Shown: positions 18,344 to 28,839, numbered from the stretch's first letter. The stretch is DNA of 64,000 nt from Chitinophaga rupis (GCF_900109685.1 NZ_FOBB01000001.1:558001-622000), one strand, 5' to 3'. Made by a program: numbers and translations. The notes: a model not told the origin generated them from the letters alone.

Positions 18344-19321
18344 ATGAACGTTTTGATTGCGCCTGATCAAATTAAAGATCCGGGTCAAGAGATAGTTATC
18401 CCAGATCATCTTCACCCCTACCTGGTGCCCTGGGGCACCAGGCAATACCGGCAATATAAGTTTGGCACTATCCTTACCCAAACTTTTTTGCACAAACATT
18501 ACCGCATTTATATTTACCGGTTTATGATAACCCAGCCGGTGAACCTGTTCTTTGCTGTAGACGAGCCTACCATTGCATTACGGCATATGCTGGAAGGCAG
18601 TGTTTATGCAGAGGTGCAGGGCTTTGGCCGTGTGGAGCTGGAGCCGCAGCGTTATAACTTAATATACCTGCCTACCAGTATTAATGAAGCATGGTTTGAG
18701 GCCGGCCCCGCAGAATCTTTACACATGGAGCTGGAATATACCTGGCTGGAAGAAATGGCAGAAAGCAATGAGGAGATAGCAGAGCTTATGAACCGTGTAA
18801 TGACGGTTAGTAATGAAGGCAAGCTGATGCAGCCTGCGCTCATAGACTATAACGTGCATGAAACCTTACACGCTATGCGCCATAGCCAGGAAACCGGTGG
18901 CATCCTGCTCATGGAATTTAAAACCGGCATTCTTAAAATACTTACCCAGTATGGCAAAGTGCTGAAGGAACAGGATCAGCTGGATGGCTTACCGGATATA
19001 CCTAATAAGGAGCTGCTGGTAAAAATATGGGAAATGGTAAAAGCCAATCCGCATATTCACCATACACTGGCCAGGCTGGCGCGTATGAACCATATGCATG
19101 AAAAAACATTAAGCCGCCATTTTCAGCGCCTGTTTAAAATAAGCTTGCCGGCTTTTGTGCATAAGCAATGCATGGCGCGGGCATATCACCTGATCACCAC
19201 AACAGAGCAAAACCTGTCGGATATTGCTTATGATCTTGGCTATACAGAGATCAGCAATTTTAACCGTGCATTTAAAAAACACCATGGCATTCCCCCGCAG
19301 GCACTACGAAATATGCGATAA
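18344..19321 (+). CDS. AraC-family transcriptional regulator
   Basis: 325 residues. The C-terminal 90 carry two helix-turn-helix units: the first around HEKTLSRHFQRLFKISLPAF, and the second in LSDIAYDLGYTEISNFNRAF followed by KKHHGIPPQALR, the classic AraC signature. The N-terminal 200 residues are an effector-binding part that I cannot assign. A second AraC gene lies 0.7 kb downstream in the same direction, and the two N-terminal regions are not obviously alike. The target is unknown. Confidence 0.87.
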   Translation: MNVLIAPDQIKDPGQEIVIPDHLHPYLVPWGTRQYRQYKFGTILTQTFLHKHYRIYIYRFMITQPVNLFFAVDEPTIALRHMLEGSVYAEVQGFGRVELEPQRYNLIYLPTSINEAWFEAGPAESLHMELEYTWLEEMAESNEEIAELMNRVMTVSNEGKLMQPALIDYNVHETLHAMRHSQETGGILLMEFKTGILKILTQYGKVLKEQDQLDGLPDIPNKELLVKIWEMVKANPHIHHTLARLARMNHMHEKTLSRHFQRLFKISLPAFVHKQCMARAYHLITTTEQNLSDIAYDLGYTEISNFNRAFKKHHGIPPQALRNMR

Positions 19322-19743
19322 AATTATCCAGTGAGATTGTCCGGAAATGATGCGAAGAAAGTACAACCCGGATAAGCAATAATTCTTCATTTCTAAGGAA
19401 TTTTATAACCGAAGCACGGCATCATATGCACCATTTTTCATATCAATGCCAGTAACGCAGCGCAGAGAGAACCATTAGCTTTCGTTATATATATAAGGCG
19501 ACTCACGCCTGGTTCCGTTGTTCCCACCGGTGGCAGACGCCCATCACGCTGAAGGGATGGGTACTGCTCCGGTAAAAGTTTTGAGATAAGATACGTTTAA
19601 CAAACTTTCTATCACACTCAACTAGGTTCACTACCTATATGGTGTCTTTATGGTTATTTGAACATATAGCATGTTCTACCTTTCCAGGTGGAACGCTTTC
19701 CCTTGTAACACAACATTTTCCATCACCATGCTTTTCCCTCCCT
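19322..19743. other. Non-coding stretch between the two AraC genes, possible long 3' UTR or small RNA
   Basis: The whole gap (19322-20034) carries no convincing gene. The part around 19495-19575 is locally self-complementary: GGCG-actca-CGCC, CACCGGTGG, and CCCATC...GATGGG. The stretch ends in the terminator at 19744-19789, about 420 nt after the first AraC stop codon. Either the AraC mRNA has a long tail or a separate RNA is made. After the terminator, up to 20034, I see only AT-rich sequence. Confidence 0.35.
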
Positions 19744-19789
19744 CCTGTCCGTGTCCAAAACCGGATACGGCAGGTTGTATATTTTTTTT
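19744..19789 (+). terminator. Rho-independent terminator in the gap between AraC genes
   Basis: CCTGTCCGTGTCC (19744-19756) pairs with GGATACGGCAGG (19763-19774), with one bulged T and one G-U pair. TTGTATA and eight T follow. Confidence 0.65.
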
Positions 19790-20034
19790 GTCAGGAATAG
19801 GATCTTTAAAATCTCCTTTTCGGTATGCTACGTATATTAACAGAATAATAGCGTCTGATTGATTGTTTGTCCCCATGTGAAACAGCTAAATAGCATCTGA
19901 TAACCTTAGCGCCAACTCCTCAGAACAGCCGGTGCAAAGGCTATCATTCCTATTTCCTGGCTTTAGCTTAAACCTGCAGGCAGAAATGGTTCCGTGTTAC
20001 AACATCAAATTAATTGTTTAAACACCTTTTTTCC

Positions 20035-21048
20035 ATGGAAAAACATGCATTCAACAAACCCGCTGAAAAATGGCTGCTCATTGAGCGCGAAGACACACAC
20101 AATTACACCGCCGCAGAAAATATTCCCGATGAATACCTGCAGCTGATCATGCCTTATGCCGGTGCTTATTTTTATCGCGATGAAGATTGTGATATGTTAA
20201 CCCAACACATTAAGGTAGGCGAGTTCTCTATATTCGGTCATGATATCTTTGCCCGCCAGTACTTTATCCTGCGGCCTTATACCAGCCAGCATATCCTGGC
20301 ACTGCACTACATGCACGATGATACCATCCACGCCATGATCGACCACATGGGACCTTTCCGGCTGAGCGAAAAGGAGGTGAACCTCTTTAGCCTGCATGCG
20401 GATTTTCATACTGCTGCACTGGATGTTGGCCAGCGGATCACCAGCTTTCACATTAATGTAAAACCGGCTATGCTGCCTGCGCTGGTAGCCAAGTTCCCTG
20501 CCCTGCAACCACTTACCTTAGAATCCACGGAACACTTAAACGGGCCTTTGAACAAGCAGCCGTACCAGATCAATTTCGTAGGCTCTTTATTACTCAGCAA
20601 GCTGTTATCCTGCCGGTATGTAGGCATGCAGGCGGAATGTTACCTGTACCGCTGCTGTGTGGATCTTTACCAGAACTTTGCCATACAGTATGCGCAATCC
20701 TTACAGGAGCCCGCGCACCTGCCGGATTCGCAGATAGCGCTCATGTACCGCGTGCTGGAATATATTAAAACGCATATACCGGAAAGGTTCACCAGCAAAG
20801 AGCTGGCGGTGCGGTTCAATATCCCGGAGGCATTGCTGCGTACAGCCTTTGAGCAGGTGTTTGCCACGCCGGCAGATGACTTTATTCTGCAGCAAAGAAT
20901 GATGACGGCCTATGACCTGCTGCTGCAAACCCGGTCAAGCCTGAATAGCATAGCTTACCGCACCGGTTACCGTAACCGGCTGGCGCTTACAGTGGAATTT
21001 GAAAAGTATTATGGATATGATCCTATTGCCATCCGTAATGCGCAATAG
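20035..21048 (+). CDS. AraC-family transcriptional regulator
   Basis: 337 residues from ATG 20035 (MEKHAFNKP). A TTG seven codons earlier is open, but the ATG is the more natural start. The C-terminal domain has the AraC form: FTSKELAVRFNIPEALLRTA as the first helix-turn-helix, then LNSIAYRTGYRNRLALTVEF and KYYGYDPIAIRN as the second, ending at the C-terminus. The N-terminal 230 residues are unassigned. The stop codon lies 1 bp from the stop codon of the convergent glycosidase gene. Confidence 0.85.
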   Translation: MEKHAFNKPAEKWLLIEREDTHNYTAAENIPDEYLQLIMPYAGAYFYRDEDCDMLTQHIKVGEFSIFGHDIFARQYFILRPYTSQHILALHYMHDDTIHAMIDHMGPFRLSEKEVNLFSLHADFHTAALDVGQRITSFHINVKPAMLPALVAKFPALQPLTLESTEHLNGPLNKQPYQINFVGSLLLSKLLSCRYVGMQAECYLYRCCVDLYQNFAIQYAQSLQEPAHLPDSQIALMYRVLEYIKTHIPERFTSKELAVRFNIPEALLRTAFEQVFATPADDFILQQRMMTAYDLLLQTRSSLNSIAYRTGYRNRLALTVEFEKYYGYDPIAIRNAQ

Positions 21049-21049
21049 T

Positions 21050-23656
21050 TTAAGATAACAGCTTTACCACCAGGCCGGTCCACCCGGTCTGGTGTTCAGC
21101 GCCTGCCCCACGCCCGTTATCCCCATGAAAATATTCGTAAAAGAGCAGGTAATCCCGGAAATGAGGATCAAACTGCATTTTGTTATTAGCTCCCATAGCC
21201 GGGCGGCGGCCATGTTCATCACGCAGGAACAGCCGCACCAGGCGCTTGCTTAGCTCCGCTGCTATTTCCTTCAGGCATAAATAATTGCCGCTGTGGGTAG
21301 GGTACTCCACCCGGAAATCATCCCCGTAATAATGGTGAAAATGTTTCAGGCTTTCAATGATCAGGAAATTCACCGGCATCCATACCGGTCCGCGCCAGTT
21401 GCTGTTACCGCCAAACATGCCGGTAGTGCTTTCTCCCGGGGCATAGGCTACGGTAAACTGGTTGCCATCCAGCCAGAACTCGTAGGGGTGCTGTTCATGG
21501 TACTTGCTGAGGGACCGTATGCCATAATCGCTCAGGAACTCCGTTTCATCCAGCATACGGCGCAAGATGCGTTTCATACGGTGCCCCCGCAGCAGGCTCA
21601 GTAAATGCTTTTCCCCGCTGCCTTTCTCATACCAGCGGCTTACCAGCCCGGCCAGGTCCGGCCGGAAGCTCAGGAACCACTTTAACCGTTCCGTAAACTC
21701 CGGCTGCGTGGCAAAGACCTCCTCATCCAGCACGGCCACGGCAAACAGGGGTATAAGGCCCACCATGCTGCGCACCTTCATTTTTTGAACCCCGTCGTTG
21801 GTAAAACGTATCTGGTCGTAATAAAATCCATCTTCTTCATCCCACAGGCCTTCCCCGCTGGCTTCTTCTCCAATACGGCTAATAGCGCCGGCTATGTACA
21901 GGAAGTGCTCAAAGAACTTGGTAGCCATATCCGCATACACCTTATTGTGCTTGGCCAGCTCCAGGGATATGCGCAGCATGTTTAAACAGTACATGGCCAT
22001 CCAGCTGGTGCCATCTGCCTGCTCAATATAACCACCGGTGGGCAGTGGCGCGGTACGGTCAAACACGCCAATATTATCCAGGCCTAAAAAGCCGCCTTCA
22101 AAAATATTGTTGTCATTAGCATCCTTACGGTTTACCCACCAGGTAAAATTGAGCAGCAGCTTATGGAAAATTGATTCCAGGAAAGAGATGTCCTCTTTAC
22201 CATCGTTATATTCCCGGTCCAGCTGAAACACCCGGTAGGCGGCCCAGGCATGCACCGGCGGGTTCACATCTCCAAAAGCCCATTCATAGGCAGGCAGCTC
22301 CCCGCTGGGATGCATATACCATTCGCGGGTAAGCAGGCTGAGTTGCTCCTTGGCAAACCCGCTATCTATCATAGCCAGGGGAATGCAATGGAAAGCCAGG
22401 TCCCAGGCGGCATACCAGGGGTACTCCCATTTATCCGGCATGGAAATAATATCTTCATTATTCAGGTGCTGCCACTCTTTATTACGGCCGTTCAGCCGCT
22501 CTGCAGGCGGCGTAGGTTGTGTGGGATCGCCTTTGAGCCATTGGGCTACATAGTAATAGTAGAATTGTTTATTCCACAACATACCGGCAAAGGCCTGGCG
22601 CTGCACCATTTTTTCATCATCCGTACTGAGCTTTTTTTGCAGGGTTCCGTAAAATTCATCGGCTTCCTGCAGGCGGGTGCTGAACACGGCATCAAAATCC
22701 GCAAAAGGATGAGACTCCGTACCTTTCATTAAGCGCAAACGGATGCTGACCGCGCCACCGCCTTCAATGGTCACCTCGTAATTGGCGGCAGCTTTAGTGC
22801 CCTGCTGCGTATCATTTACCGCAGCCGTATGGCCATGCACCAGGTAATCATTGATCCCGTCTTTATAAAAACGTTTCCCATCCTGGTAGTTATACAGGCG
22901 CGGAAAATTGGTTTCATTATCGGTGAATAATACTTCCGGGGCGCCTTCGCAATACAGCTGGTAATAGCCCAGGTCTTTATGGGAAATGTCTATAACATCT
23001 GCACCATTACCTGACAGCAGCGGCTGGCTTTTATCCGGCGCCCAGTCCCAGGTATTGCGGAACCACAGGGTGGGTAAGATGTGCAGGTGTGCCGCATTTT
23101 TTGCGCGGTTATGTACGGTGATCTTTATAAGCAGGTCTTCCGGCGCTGCTTTGGCGTATTCCACAAATACATCAAAGTATTCATCGTTATCAAAAATGCC
23201 GGTATCAATTATTTCATACTCAGGATCCTGCTTGCCGCGGCGGCGGTTCTCCTCCAGCAGCTGTGTATACGGAAATGCCTGCTGCGGGTATTTGTACAGC
23301 ATTTTCATGTAAGCATGCGTAGGTGTATTATCCAGGTAGTAATACAGCTCCTTTACATCCTCCGCATGGTTACCTTCATGCCCGTTCAATCCAAAATATC
23401 TTTCTTTAATGATGGGGTCTTTTTTGTTCCACAGCGCAATGGCAAAGCAAAGCAGCTGCTGGTCATCGCAGATGCCGGCAATACCTTCTTCTCCCCAGCG
23501 GTAGGCCTTGCTGCGCGCCATATCGTGCGTGGTATAATTCCAGGCATTACCATCGGCGCTGTAATCTTCCCGCACGGTTCCCCACTGCCGGTCTGTTACA
23601 TACGGTCCCCATTTTTTCCATTCTTTCTGTCGCAACCTTGCTTGTTCTTTGTTCAT
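21050..23656 (-). CDS. MGH1-like / GH63-type glycosidase
   Basis: 868 residues. The N-terminus ([27 protein letters not shown] split over residues 7-33) and the [20 protein letters not shown] and [17 protein letters not shown] segments match the (alpha/alpha)6 MGH1-like glycoside hydrolase group related to GH63. Relatives act on glucosylglycerate, mannosylglycerate or alpha-glucosides. There is no signal peptide, so it should work in the cytosol. The bestrophin gene upstream ends 23 bp before this start, so the two probably form one transcript. Exact substrate is not decided by sequence alone. Confidence 0.83.
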   Translation of the reverse strand: MNKEQARLRQKEWKKWGPYVTDRQWGTVREDYSADGNAWNYTTHDMARSKAYRWGEEGIAGICDDQQLLCFAIALWNKKDPIIKERYFGLNGHEGNHAEDVKELYYYLDNTPTHAYMKMLYKYPQQAFPYTQLLEENRRRGKQDPEYEIIDTGIFDNDEYFDVFVEYAKAAPEDLLIKITVHNRAKNAAHLHILPTLWFRNTWDWAPDKSQPLLSGNGADVIDISHKDLGYYQLYCEGAPEVLFTDNETNFPRLYNYQDGKRFYKDGINDYLVHGHTAAVNDTQQGTKAAANYEVTIEGGGAVSIRLRLMKGTESHPFADFDAVFSTRLQEADEFYGTLQKKLSTDDEKMVQRQAFAGMLWNKQFYYYYVAQWLKGDPTQPTPPAERLNGRNKEWQHLNNEDIISMPDKWEYPWYAAWDLAFHCIPLAMIDSGFAKEQLSLLTREWYMHPSGELPAYEWAFGDVNPPVHAWAAYRVFQLDREYNDGKEDISFLESIFHKLLLNFTWWVNRKDANDNNIFEGGFLGLDNIGVFDRTAPLPTGGYIEQADGTSWMAMYCLNMLRISLELAKHNKVYADMATKFFEHFLYIAGAISRIGEEASGEGLWDEEDGFYYDQIRFTNDGVQKMKVRSMVGLIPLFAVAVLDEEVFATQPEFTERLKWFLSFRPDLAGLVSRWYEKGSGEKHLLSLLRGHRMKRILRRMLDETEFLSDYGIRSLSKYHEQHPYEFWLDGNQFTVAYAPGESTTGMFGGNSNWRGPVWMPVNFLIIESLKHFHHYYGDDFRVEYPTHSGNYLCLKEIAAELSKRLVRLFLRDEHGRRPAMGANNKMQFDPHFRDYLLFYEYFHGDNGRGAGAEHQTGWTGLVVKLLS

Positions 23657-23679
23657 TTCATCTGTTGTTTATAGATCCG

Positions 23680-24588
23680 TTACAAAAGTATTTGTTGATC
23701 TGTTGGTTGTATGGGAGATGGTATATTATCATGGCCCAGCATTTCCAGTAAATTAATTTCAATGGTGCGGCTTATGCTATCCAGCGGAACAGCCATCATT
23801 GTGGCGCCAAAAGGGTTCATAATGCTGATGCCGTTCTGGTGTGTTACATGAAATACAAATCCGAATGCCCAACCGAATAATATAGACCATGCGCCTATGC
23901 TTTCACTCATCATCAGTGTATTCAGCACCACATAGAACCAGATAAACACACGCGTAAAAAATAAATAGCTGGGCGGGAATACAGTATTTTTTATTCTTTC
24001 TGATTTTCCCATGCTATCACAATGCCTGATCAGCAAAGCGTTCAGCTCGCGGAAGCGGAAGCCGTCTATTACGCCCTGGCGGGTGAGCAGCTGCAGATCT
24101 TCTGCCTGCAGGTTTAAAATAGCATTGGGAATGTTGCTTTGCATTTTTACGCGTTCCTCCTCTGCTTCGCTGAGGTAACCGGCGTAGTATACATCTTCCG
24201 GTGTTTTTCTCAGGGATGATTTCAGCGCGTACAGGAAAGCCAGCTGCCGGTATATCATACGGCGGGTAATGTGCGGGGCTTCTTCATTATCCTCTGTAGC
24301 GCAGTTATACAGCAGGCAACGGGCCCATGACCGGGAATCGTTCACCAGCTCCCCCCAGACCTTGCGGGCCTCCCACCAGCGGTCGTAGGCCTGGTTGTTG
24401 TTAAACCCGATGAAAAAGGCAATAGCTGTACCCAGCACAGTTGATATGCTGATTGGTATGGAGATCTGCGTGTCCAGCCAGTAATTATCTATCAGGTATG
24501 CAATGGTGCAGCATGCCAGGATCATTAAGTCCACCCGCCAGGTAAGCCTGAAAACCTGGGTTAGCGAAAGCCGGTCGTTCAACAGCAT
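23680..24588 (-). CDS. Bestrophin-family anion channel protein
   Basis: A 302-residue membrane protein. The family signature FFIGFNNNQAYDRWWEAR is at about 58-75 after two hydrophobic segments, and a second hydrophobic pair lies around 210-250 (FTRVFIWFYVVLNTLM and the following ILFGWAFGFVFHV). Bacterial bestrophins form pentameric ion channels in the inner membrane. The gene runs into the glycosidase gene with only 23 bp between them, a pairing whose meaning is unclear. A weak -7-like box (TAACTTTT, minus strand, 24607-24614) lies just upstream. Confidence 0.88.
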   Translation of the reverse strand: MLLNDRLSLTQVFRLTWRVDLMILACCTIAYLIDNYWLDTQISIPISISTVLGTAIAFFIGFNNNQAYDRWWEARKVWGELVNDSRSWARCLLYNCATEDNEEAPHITRRMIYRQLAFLYALKSSLRKTPEDVYYAGYLSEAEEERVKMQSNIPNAILNLQAEDLQLLTRQGVIDGFRFRELNALLIRHCDSMGKSERIKNTVFPPSYLFFTRVFIWFYVVLNTLMMSESIGAWSILFGWAFGFVFHVTHQNGISIMNPFGATMMAVPLDSISRTIEINLLEMLGHDNIPSPIQPTDQQILL

Positions 24589-24747
24589 AAATTCCGATTA
24601 TACCTAAAAGTTACTCTATAAGGGGGAGATGAGCAAATTAGGTGGGAAGCGCTTACCAACTTCCTGTTCTGCAAAATCACCTGAAAAGCACACATCCGCA
24701 ACTCAATTGCGGGTTGTTGGCTGCTTGTGCTTGCTGGTCTTGTTAGG

Positions 24748-25305
24748 GTGTGGTCTGGCGTGCTTTGCAGGTCCGGTTCCGGCCTGTACCCGCCTGTGCG
24801 TGCGGCTATCAGGCGGCATCAAGCGAATGGGCGTTGGAGGTGCATGGGCAGTGCCGGGCGTGTCACGCCGGCCAAAGGGCCGTCATCCGGAACCTGCGGA
24901 CGCACTGCGGGGTTGGTAGCTTGCACAGTTAGTGTTTGATCTGGTGTGCGTTGCAGGTCCGGTTCCGGCCTGTACCCGCCTGTGCATGCGGCTATCGGGC
25001 GGCATCAAGCGGATGGGCGTTGGAGGTGCATGAGCAGCACCAGACGTGTCACGCCGGCCAAAGGGCCTTCATACGAACCTGCGGACGCACTGCGGAGTTG
25101 GTAGCTTGCCTGATTAGTGTGTGATCTGGCGTGCTTTGCAGGTCCGGTTCCGGCCTGTACCCGCCTGTGTGTGCGGCTATCGGGCGACATCAAGCGGATG
25201 GACGTTGGAGATGTCTGAGCAGCACCGGACGTGTCACGCCGGCCAAAGGGCCGTCATCCGGACCTGCGGACGCACTGCGGGGGTTGGGAGACTTGTCTGG
25301 TTTGC
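24748..25305. repeat. Three tandem copies of a GC-rich 185-bp repeat
   Basis: The anchor word AGGTCCGGTTCCGGCCTGTA starts at 24769, 24955 and 25140, so the periods are 186 and 185 bp. Other shared blocks are GTGTCACGCCGGCCAAAGGG and CTGCGGACGCACTGCGG. The copies differ at scattered single bases. Because 185 is not a multiple of three, the copies are not in one reading frame, which argues against a repeat protein. The array is clearly more GC-rich than the flanks. A short hairpin CCGCAA-ctcaa-TTGCGG (24697-24713) lies just before it. Confidence 0.9.
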
Positions 25306-25331
25306 CGGTTGAAATGCTATACTTAATACAA

Positions 25332-25411
25332 TTTTAACATCCTAACATCTTAATACCTTAATACCTTTATGCCTTTGTACTCTACCACCTTCATATCTTT
25401 ATACCCATCTA
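25332..25411. repeat. Ten-unit octamer array (CCTTAATA family)
   Basis: The sequence parses without a gap into ten 8-bp words: ttttaaca, tcctaaca, tcttaata, ccttaata, cctttatg, cctttgta, ctctacca, ccttcata, tctttata, cccatcta. The register is strict while the bases drift. It begins 27 bp after the 185-bp array. Confidence 0.8.
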
Positions 25412-25966
25412 CGTAATACAATGCCTGCAATGGCATGCTTAACTGTGTTGAAGCTGTAATGTAAGGGCGCTCCCCGTTTCGCTTGTTAAGAACCTTATCT
25501 CTAAACAGGAGCTACAACGGCTTGCCGCAGCAATGTGGAGCTGGGGCTTACCTATTTTTCCGGTGCGGAATTTTAAGTTGACCCTTCCTTTACCTTTTTT
25601 GCTCTTCTTTTATTCCCCCTTGCCATCCTTTTACCATCACCAACATGCCCCCTTACATGCCTCCTCTTAGACGGTCCCGCAATAACTGTTGCAGGCACTC
25701 CAAGACTGTTGTCCCGGTTTCTGATCGTTAAACCCAGCAATAATCACCTCAACAACAATAATTTCCGCGTACACTTTCCTTTTCGCAATACCCAATTCGT
25801 AATTCGTAATTAATTAATTCGTAATTGAATCCCTCTGCCCCATTCGTAATTCGTAATTGACAATTCGCAATTCCCGTTGATCTCCGGTTAAAATATTGCC
25901 ACTTAACAAACTTAGATACTCCTATATTTACAATAATTCCATTATACTCAGGTTTAAATTGCTGAC
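25412..25966. other. Gene-free stretch upstream of the GH127 gene
   Basis: No convincing gene is seen. The minus strand has a short open stretch between about 25440 and 25570, ending in a stop codon, which could be a decayed fragment. At 25793-25874 there is a heptamer array of the AATTCGT family in one orientation only, with no matching left arm nearby. The last 90 bp before the GH127 ATG are AT-rich and should hold its promoter. TATATTTA (25923-25930) is one base from TAnnTTTG. Confidence 0.5.
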
Positions 25967-28354
25967 ATGAAAAAAATTGTATATCTGACAGTTATAATGC
26001 TCGCATTCCACGGAGCAAGGCTGTTTGCGCAAGACTATCCCATACAGCCGGTACCTTTTACCGCGGTAAAAGTAACGGACCATTTCTGGGCGCCACGCAT
26101 CCTTAGTAATTACAAGGTAACCATTCCCATTGCGCTGGAACAGTGTTACAAAACGGGGCGGGTTGATAATTTCCTGATAGCCGGTAAGCTCAAAAAAGGA
26201 AAGTTCAATACAGAATACCCGTTTGATGATACCGACATTTATAAGATCATTGAAGGCGCCAGCTATTCGCTGCAAACCTACCCGGATCCAAAGCTGGAAG
26301 CACAGCTGGATACGCTGATCTATTACATTGGCAAAGCACAGGAGCCGGATGGTTATTTATACACGAACCGCACCATTGCCAAAGACAGTGGAAAGCTGCA
26401 TCCCTGGGCCGGAGAAAAACGCTGGGAAAAAGATCCGGACCTGAGCCATGAGCTGTATAACTGCGGCCATCTGTATGAAGCTGCTGCCGCGCATTACCTG
26501 GCCACCGGTAAAAAAAACCTGCTGAATATTGCTATTAAAAATGCCAACCTGGTATATCATGATTTTGTGGAAGGCGGTTTAAAATATTATCCCGGCCACC
26601 AGATCGTAGAAATGGGACTGGTAAAAATGTACCGTGTAACCCATGATAAACGTTACCTGGAGCTAGCTAAATATTTCCTGGATATCCGCAAGAATGGTAC
26701 AGAATACAACCAGGCGCAGGCGCCCGTTACGGAGCAAACCCGCGCTGTAGGTCATGCTGTGCGCGCCACCTATATGTACAGCGGCATGGCAGATGTGGCA
26801 GCGCTTACCGGCGATAAAGGTTATGTGCAGGCGATAGATGCCATCTGGCATGATGTGGTGGACCATAAGATCTATATCACCGGCGGCATTGGTGCAGAAG
26901 CAGGTCATGAAGGTTTTGGACCGGATTATGCCCTGCCCAATATGAGCGCATATAATGAAACCTGCGCCTCCATTGGCAACATTTACTGGAACTATCGCCT
27001 GTTCCTGCTGCATGGAGAAGCCAAGTATTACGACGTGCTGGAACAGATCCTCTACAACGGTATGATCTCCGGCGTAGCTATTAACGGCGATCGTTTCTTT
27101 TATCCTAACCCGCTGGAATCAATGGGCCAGCATGAAAGAAGCGAGTGGTTTGGCTGCGCCTGCTGCCCCAGTAATGTGTGCCGCTTTATTCCATCTGTAC
27201 CAGGTTATGTATATGCTACAGGTAAAGACCGTATTTATGTAAACCTGTTCATACAAAGCAAAGCTGCTATCCCCTTAAAGAAAAAAACAGTGGAGGTAGA
27301 TCAGCAAACCAATTATCCCTGGGATGGCGATATTACTTTCACGGTGAACCCTGCAGGCAATCAAACCTTTGATATGGCCATCCGTTTGCCCGCCTGGTTA
27401 GATAAAGCGCCTATGCCCGGTGGTTTATATACCTATGCTACACCGGAAACAAAAAAATATACCATCACAGTAAATGGTGCGCCGGCTGAGGATTCCATTG
27501 AAAACGGCTATGCTGTTATTCACCGCAGCTGGAAAAAAGGCGATGTTATTAAAGTGAATTTTCCGATGGATGTACGCTATGTAAAAGCATCCGCACCCGT
27601 GAAGGCAGATGATGATAAAACCGCTTTGCAACGCGGCCCGCTGGTATATTGTTTTGAATGGCCGGATAATAACAAAGCCTCTGTACGTCATTTGCTGGTG
27701 AATGAGCAAAATGATGTCAGCACTACCTTTGAGCCCAACCTGCTGAACGGTGTGGAGGTAATACATACCACCGCGCTCACACAAACTATTACTGAAGATA
27801 ATAAGGTGGTGCAGGAACCGGCCAGGGTTACCGCCATTCCCTATTATGCCTGGGCCAACCGCGGCGCAGGTGATATGACGGTATGGGTAGCAGATAAAGC
27901 CACTGCTGTTGTACCGCTGAAACCTGCTACCATAGCATCTAAAAGCACCGTGAGCGGTTCGCACAAAACAAAAGCTTTAAGAACATTGAATGATCAGCTG
28001 GAACCTTCCAGCTCACATGATGGCAGTGTACCGTACTACCACTGGTGGCCTTTAAAAGATACCTTACAATGGGTGCAGTATGATTTTGCAGCACCGGCAA
28101 AAATTTCCAGCGCACAGGTTTATTGGTATGATGACAGCCCCTGGGGCGGCTGCCGCTTACCAGCTTCCTGGAAACTACTGTATAAAGATCCTAGCGGAGA
28201 ATGGTTACCTGTTAAGAACAGCAATGCCTACACGACAGAAAAAGATACTTTCAACAGCGTAAAATTTGATACGGTAGAAACCAGCGCGCTCCGGATGGAG
28301 GTACAGCTGCCTAAAGAACATGCAGCCGGCATCGTTGAATGGAAAGTAGAATAA
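25967..28354 (+). CDS. GH127 family glycosidase (beta-L-arabinofuranosidase type)
   Basis: 795 residues with a signal peptide (cleavage near ARLFAQ, residue 22). The (alpha/alpha)6 catalytic domain runs to about 420. It contains the zinc site known for GH127 enzymes: NETC (Glu331, Cys333) and CACCPSN (Cys399, Cys400), one of the last pair being the proposed nucleophile. Beta-sandwich domains follow. The end (about 690-795, QWVQYDFAAPAKISSAQVYW onwards) resembles a discoidin-like carbohydrate-binding module. It should release arabinofuranose or similar sugars from glycans in the periplasm. It is the first gene of a block of secreted degradative enzymes but has its own promoter region. Confidence 0.9.
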   Translation: MKKIVYLTVIMLAFHGARLFAQDYPIQPVPFTAVKVTDHFWAPRILSNYKVTIPIALEQCYKTGRVDNFLIAGKLKKGKFNTEYPFDDTDIYKIIEGASYSLQTYPDPKLEAQLDTLIYYIGKAQEPDGYLYTNRTIAKDSGKLHPWAGEKRWEKDPDLSHELYNCGHLYEAAAAHYLATGKKNLLNIAIKNANLVYHDFVEGGLKYYPGHQIVEMGLVKMYRVTHDKRYLELAKYFLDIRKNGTEYNQAQAPVTEQTRAVGHAVRATYMYSGMADVAALTGDKGYVQAIDAIWHDVVDHKIYITGGIGAEAGHEGFGPDYALPNMSAYNETCASIGNIYWNYRLFLLHGEAKYYDVLEQILYNGMISGVAINGDRFFYPNPLESMGQHERSEWFGCACCPSNVCRFIPSVPGYVYATGKDRIYVNLFIQSKAAIPLKKKTVEVDQQTNYPWDGDITFTVNPAGNQTFDMAIRLPAWLDKAPMPGGLYTYATPETKKYTITVNGAPAEDSIENGYAVIHRSWKKGDVIKVNFPMDVRYVKASAPVKADDDKTALQRGPLVYCFEWPDNNKASVRHLLVNEQNDVSTTFEPNLLNGVEVIHTTALTQTITEDNKVVQEPARVTAIPYYAWANRGAGDMTVWVADKATAVVPLKPATIASKSTVSGSHKTKALRTLNDQLEPSSSHDGSVPYYHWWPLKDTLQWVQYDFAAPAKISSAQVYWYDDSPWGGCRLPASWKLLYKDPSGEWLPVKNSNAYTTEKDTFNSVKFDTVETSALRMEVQLPKEHAAGIVEWKVE

Positions 28355-28384
28355 AAATGTGGAGAAGCGCCACACTTTATATAG

Positions 28385-28413
28385 CTGTGCCACACCATAA
28401 CGGTGTGGCACAG
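28385..28413. terminator. Hairpin after the GH127 gene
   Basis: Perfect 12-bp stem CTGTGCCACACC/GGTGTGGCACAG around the loop ATAAC. No T-run follows, so termination is uncertain. The CCACACC core also forms the hairpin between glnS and gltX. From here to 28839 I see no gene; TTGACA at 28753 is not in a Bacteroidota promoter arrangement. Confidence 0.5.
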
Positions 28414-28839
28414 TTGCATATATACATTATCGCCATCCCCTGAAACCCTGCGTGGACTTAATGTACAAGTAACACTATGTTCCGTTATTTACGCATATGT
28501 ATATGCGTGTTTTGCTGCACCTAATCCCTGTTTACCTGCGTTTTTTATCACTCCCTCACCCAATATCTTTGCTTCCATATACTGTAGTCAACAGATTTAT
28601 TGTAAAAAAACCGGAGCGTAGTAGTACTTCTTGATTGTACAAACGACACCTATGCATGAGCTGATCTAATACCCTTTGGCCAAATCGATTTAGCACGTAC
28701 TATATCTTGAGTTATTGAACCTATGGCATTATTCATTAAAACCTATAATCAGTTGACAAAACCGGCACCTGTAGATCTCTGCAAGGCATAACCCTGCAGG
28801 CACTTTCACGTGTCATTAAACAAACCAAATTATCCTAAC

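Noticed and set aside
19671..19862. 63-codon open frame between the AraC genes
   Set aside because: It runs over the terminator hairpin and T-run at 19744-19789 and has no recognisable features.
24748..25305. CRISPR array
   Set aside because: Whole 185-bp units are repeated without short repeats alternating with unique spacers, and no cas gene is in the window.
24629..25337. Several short open frames within the 185-bp repeat array
   Set aside because: They exist in many frames at once and do not stay in frame from unit to unit (period 185-186 bp), so they are by-products of GC-rich repeats.
28753..28785. TTGACA-like promoter before the chitinase gene
   Set aside because: Bacteroidota sigma factors use TTTG/TAnnTTTG; no matching -10 box at a sensible distance was found.
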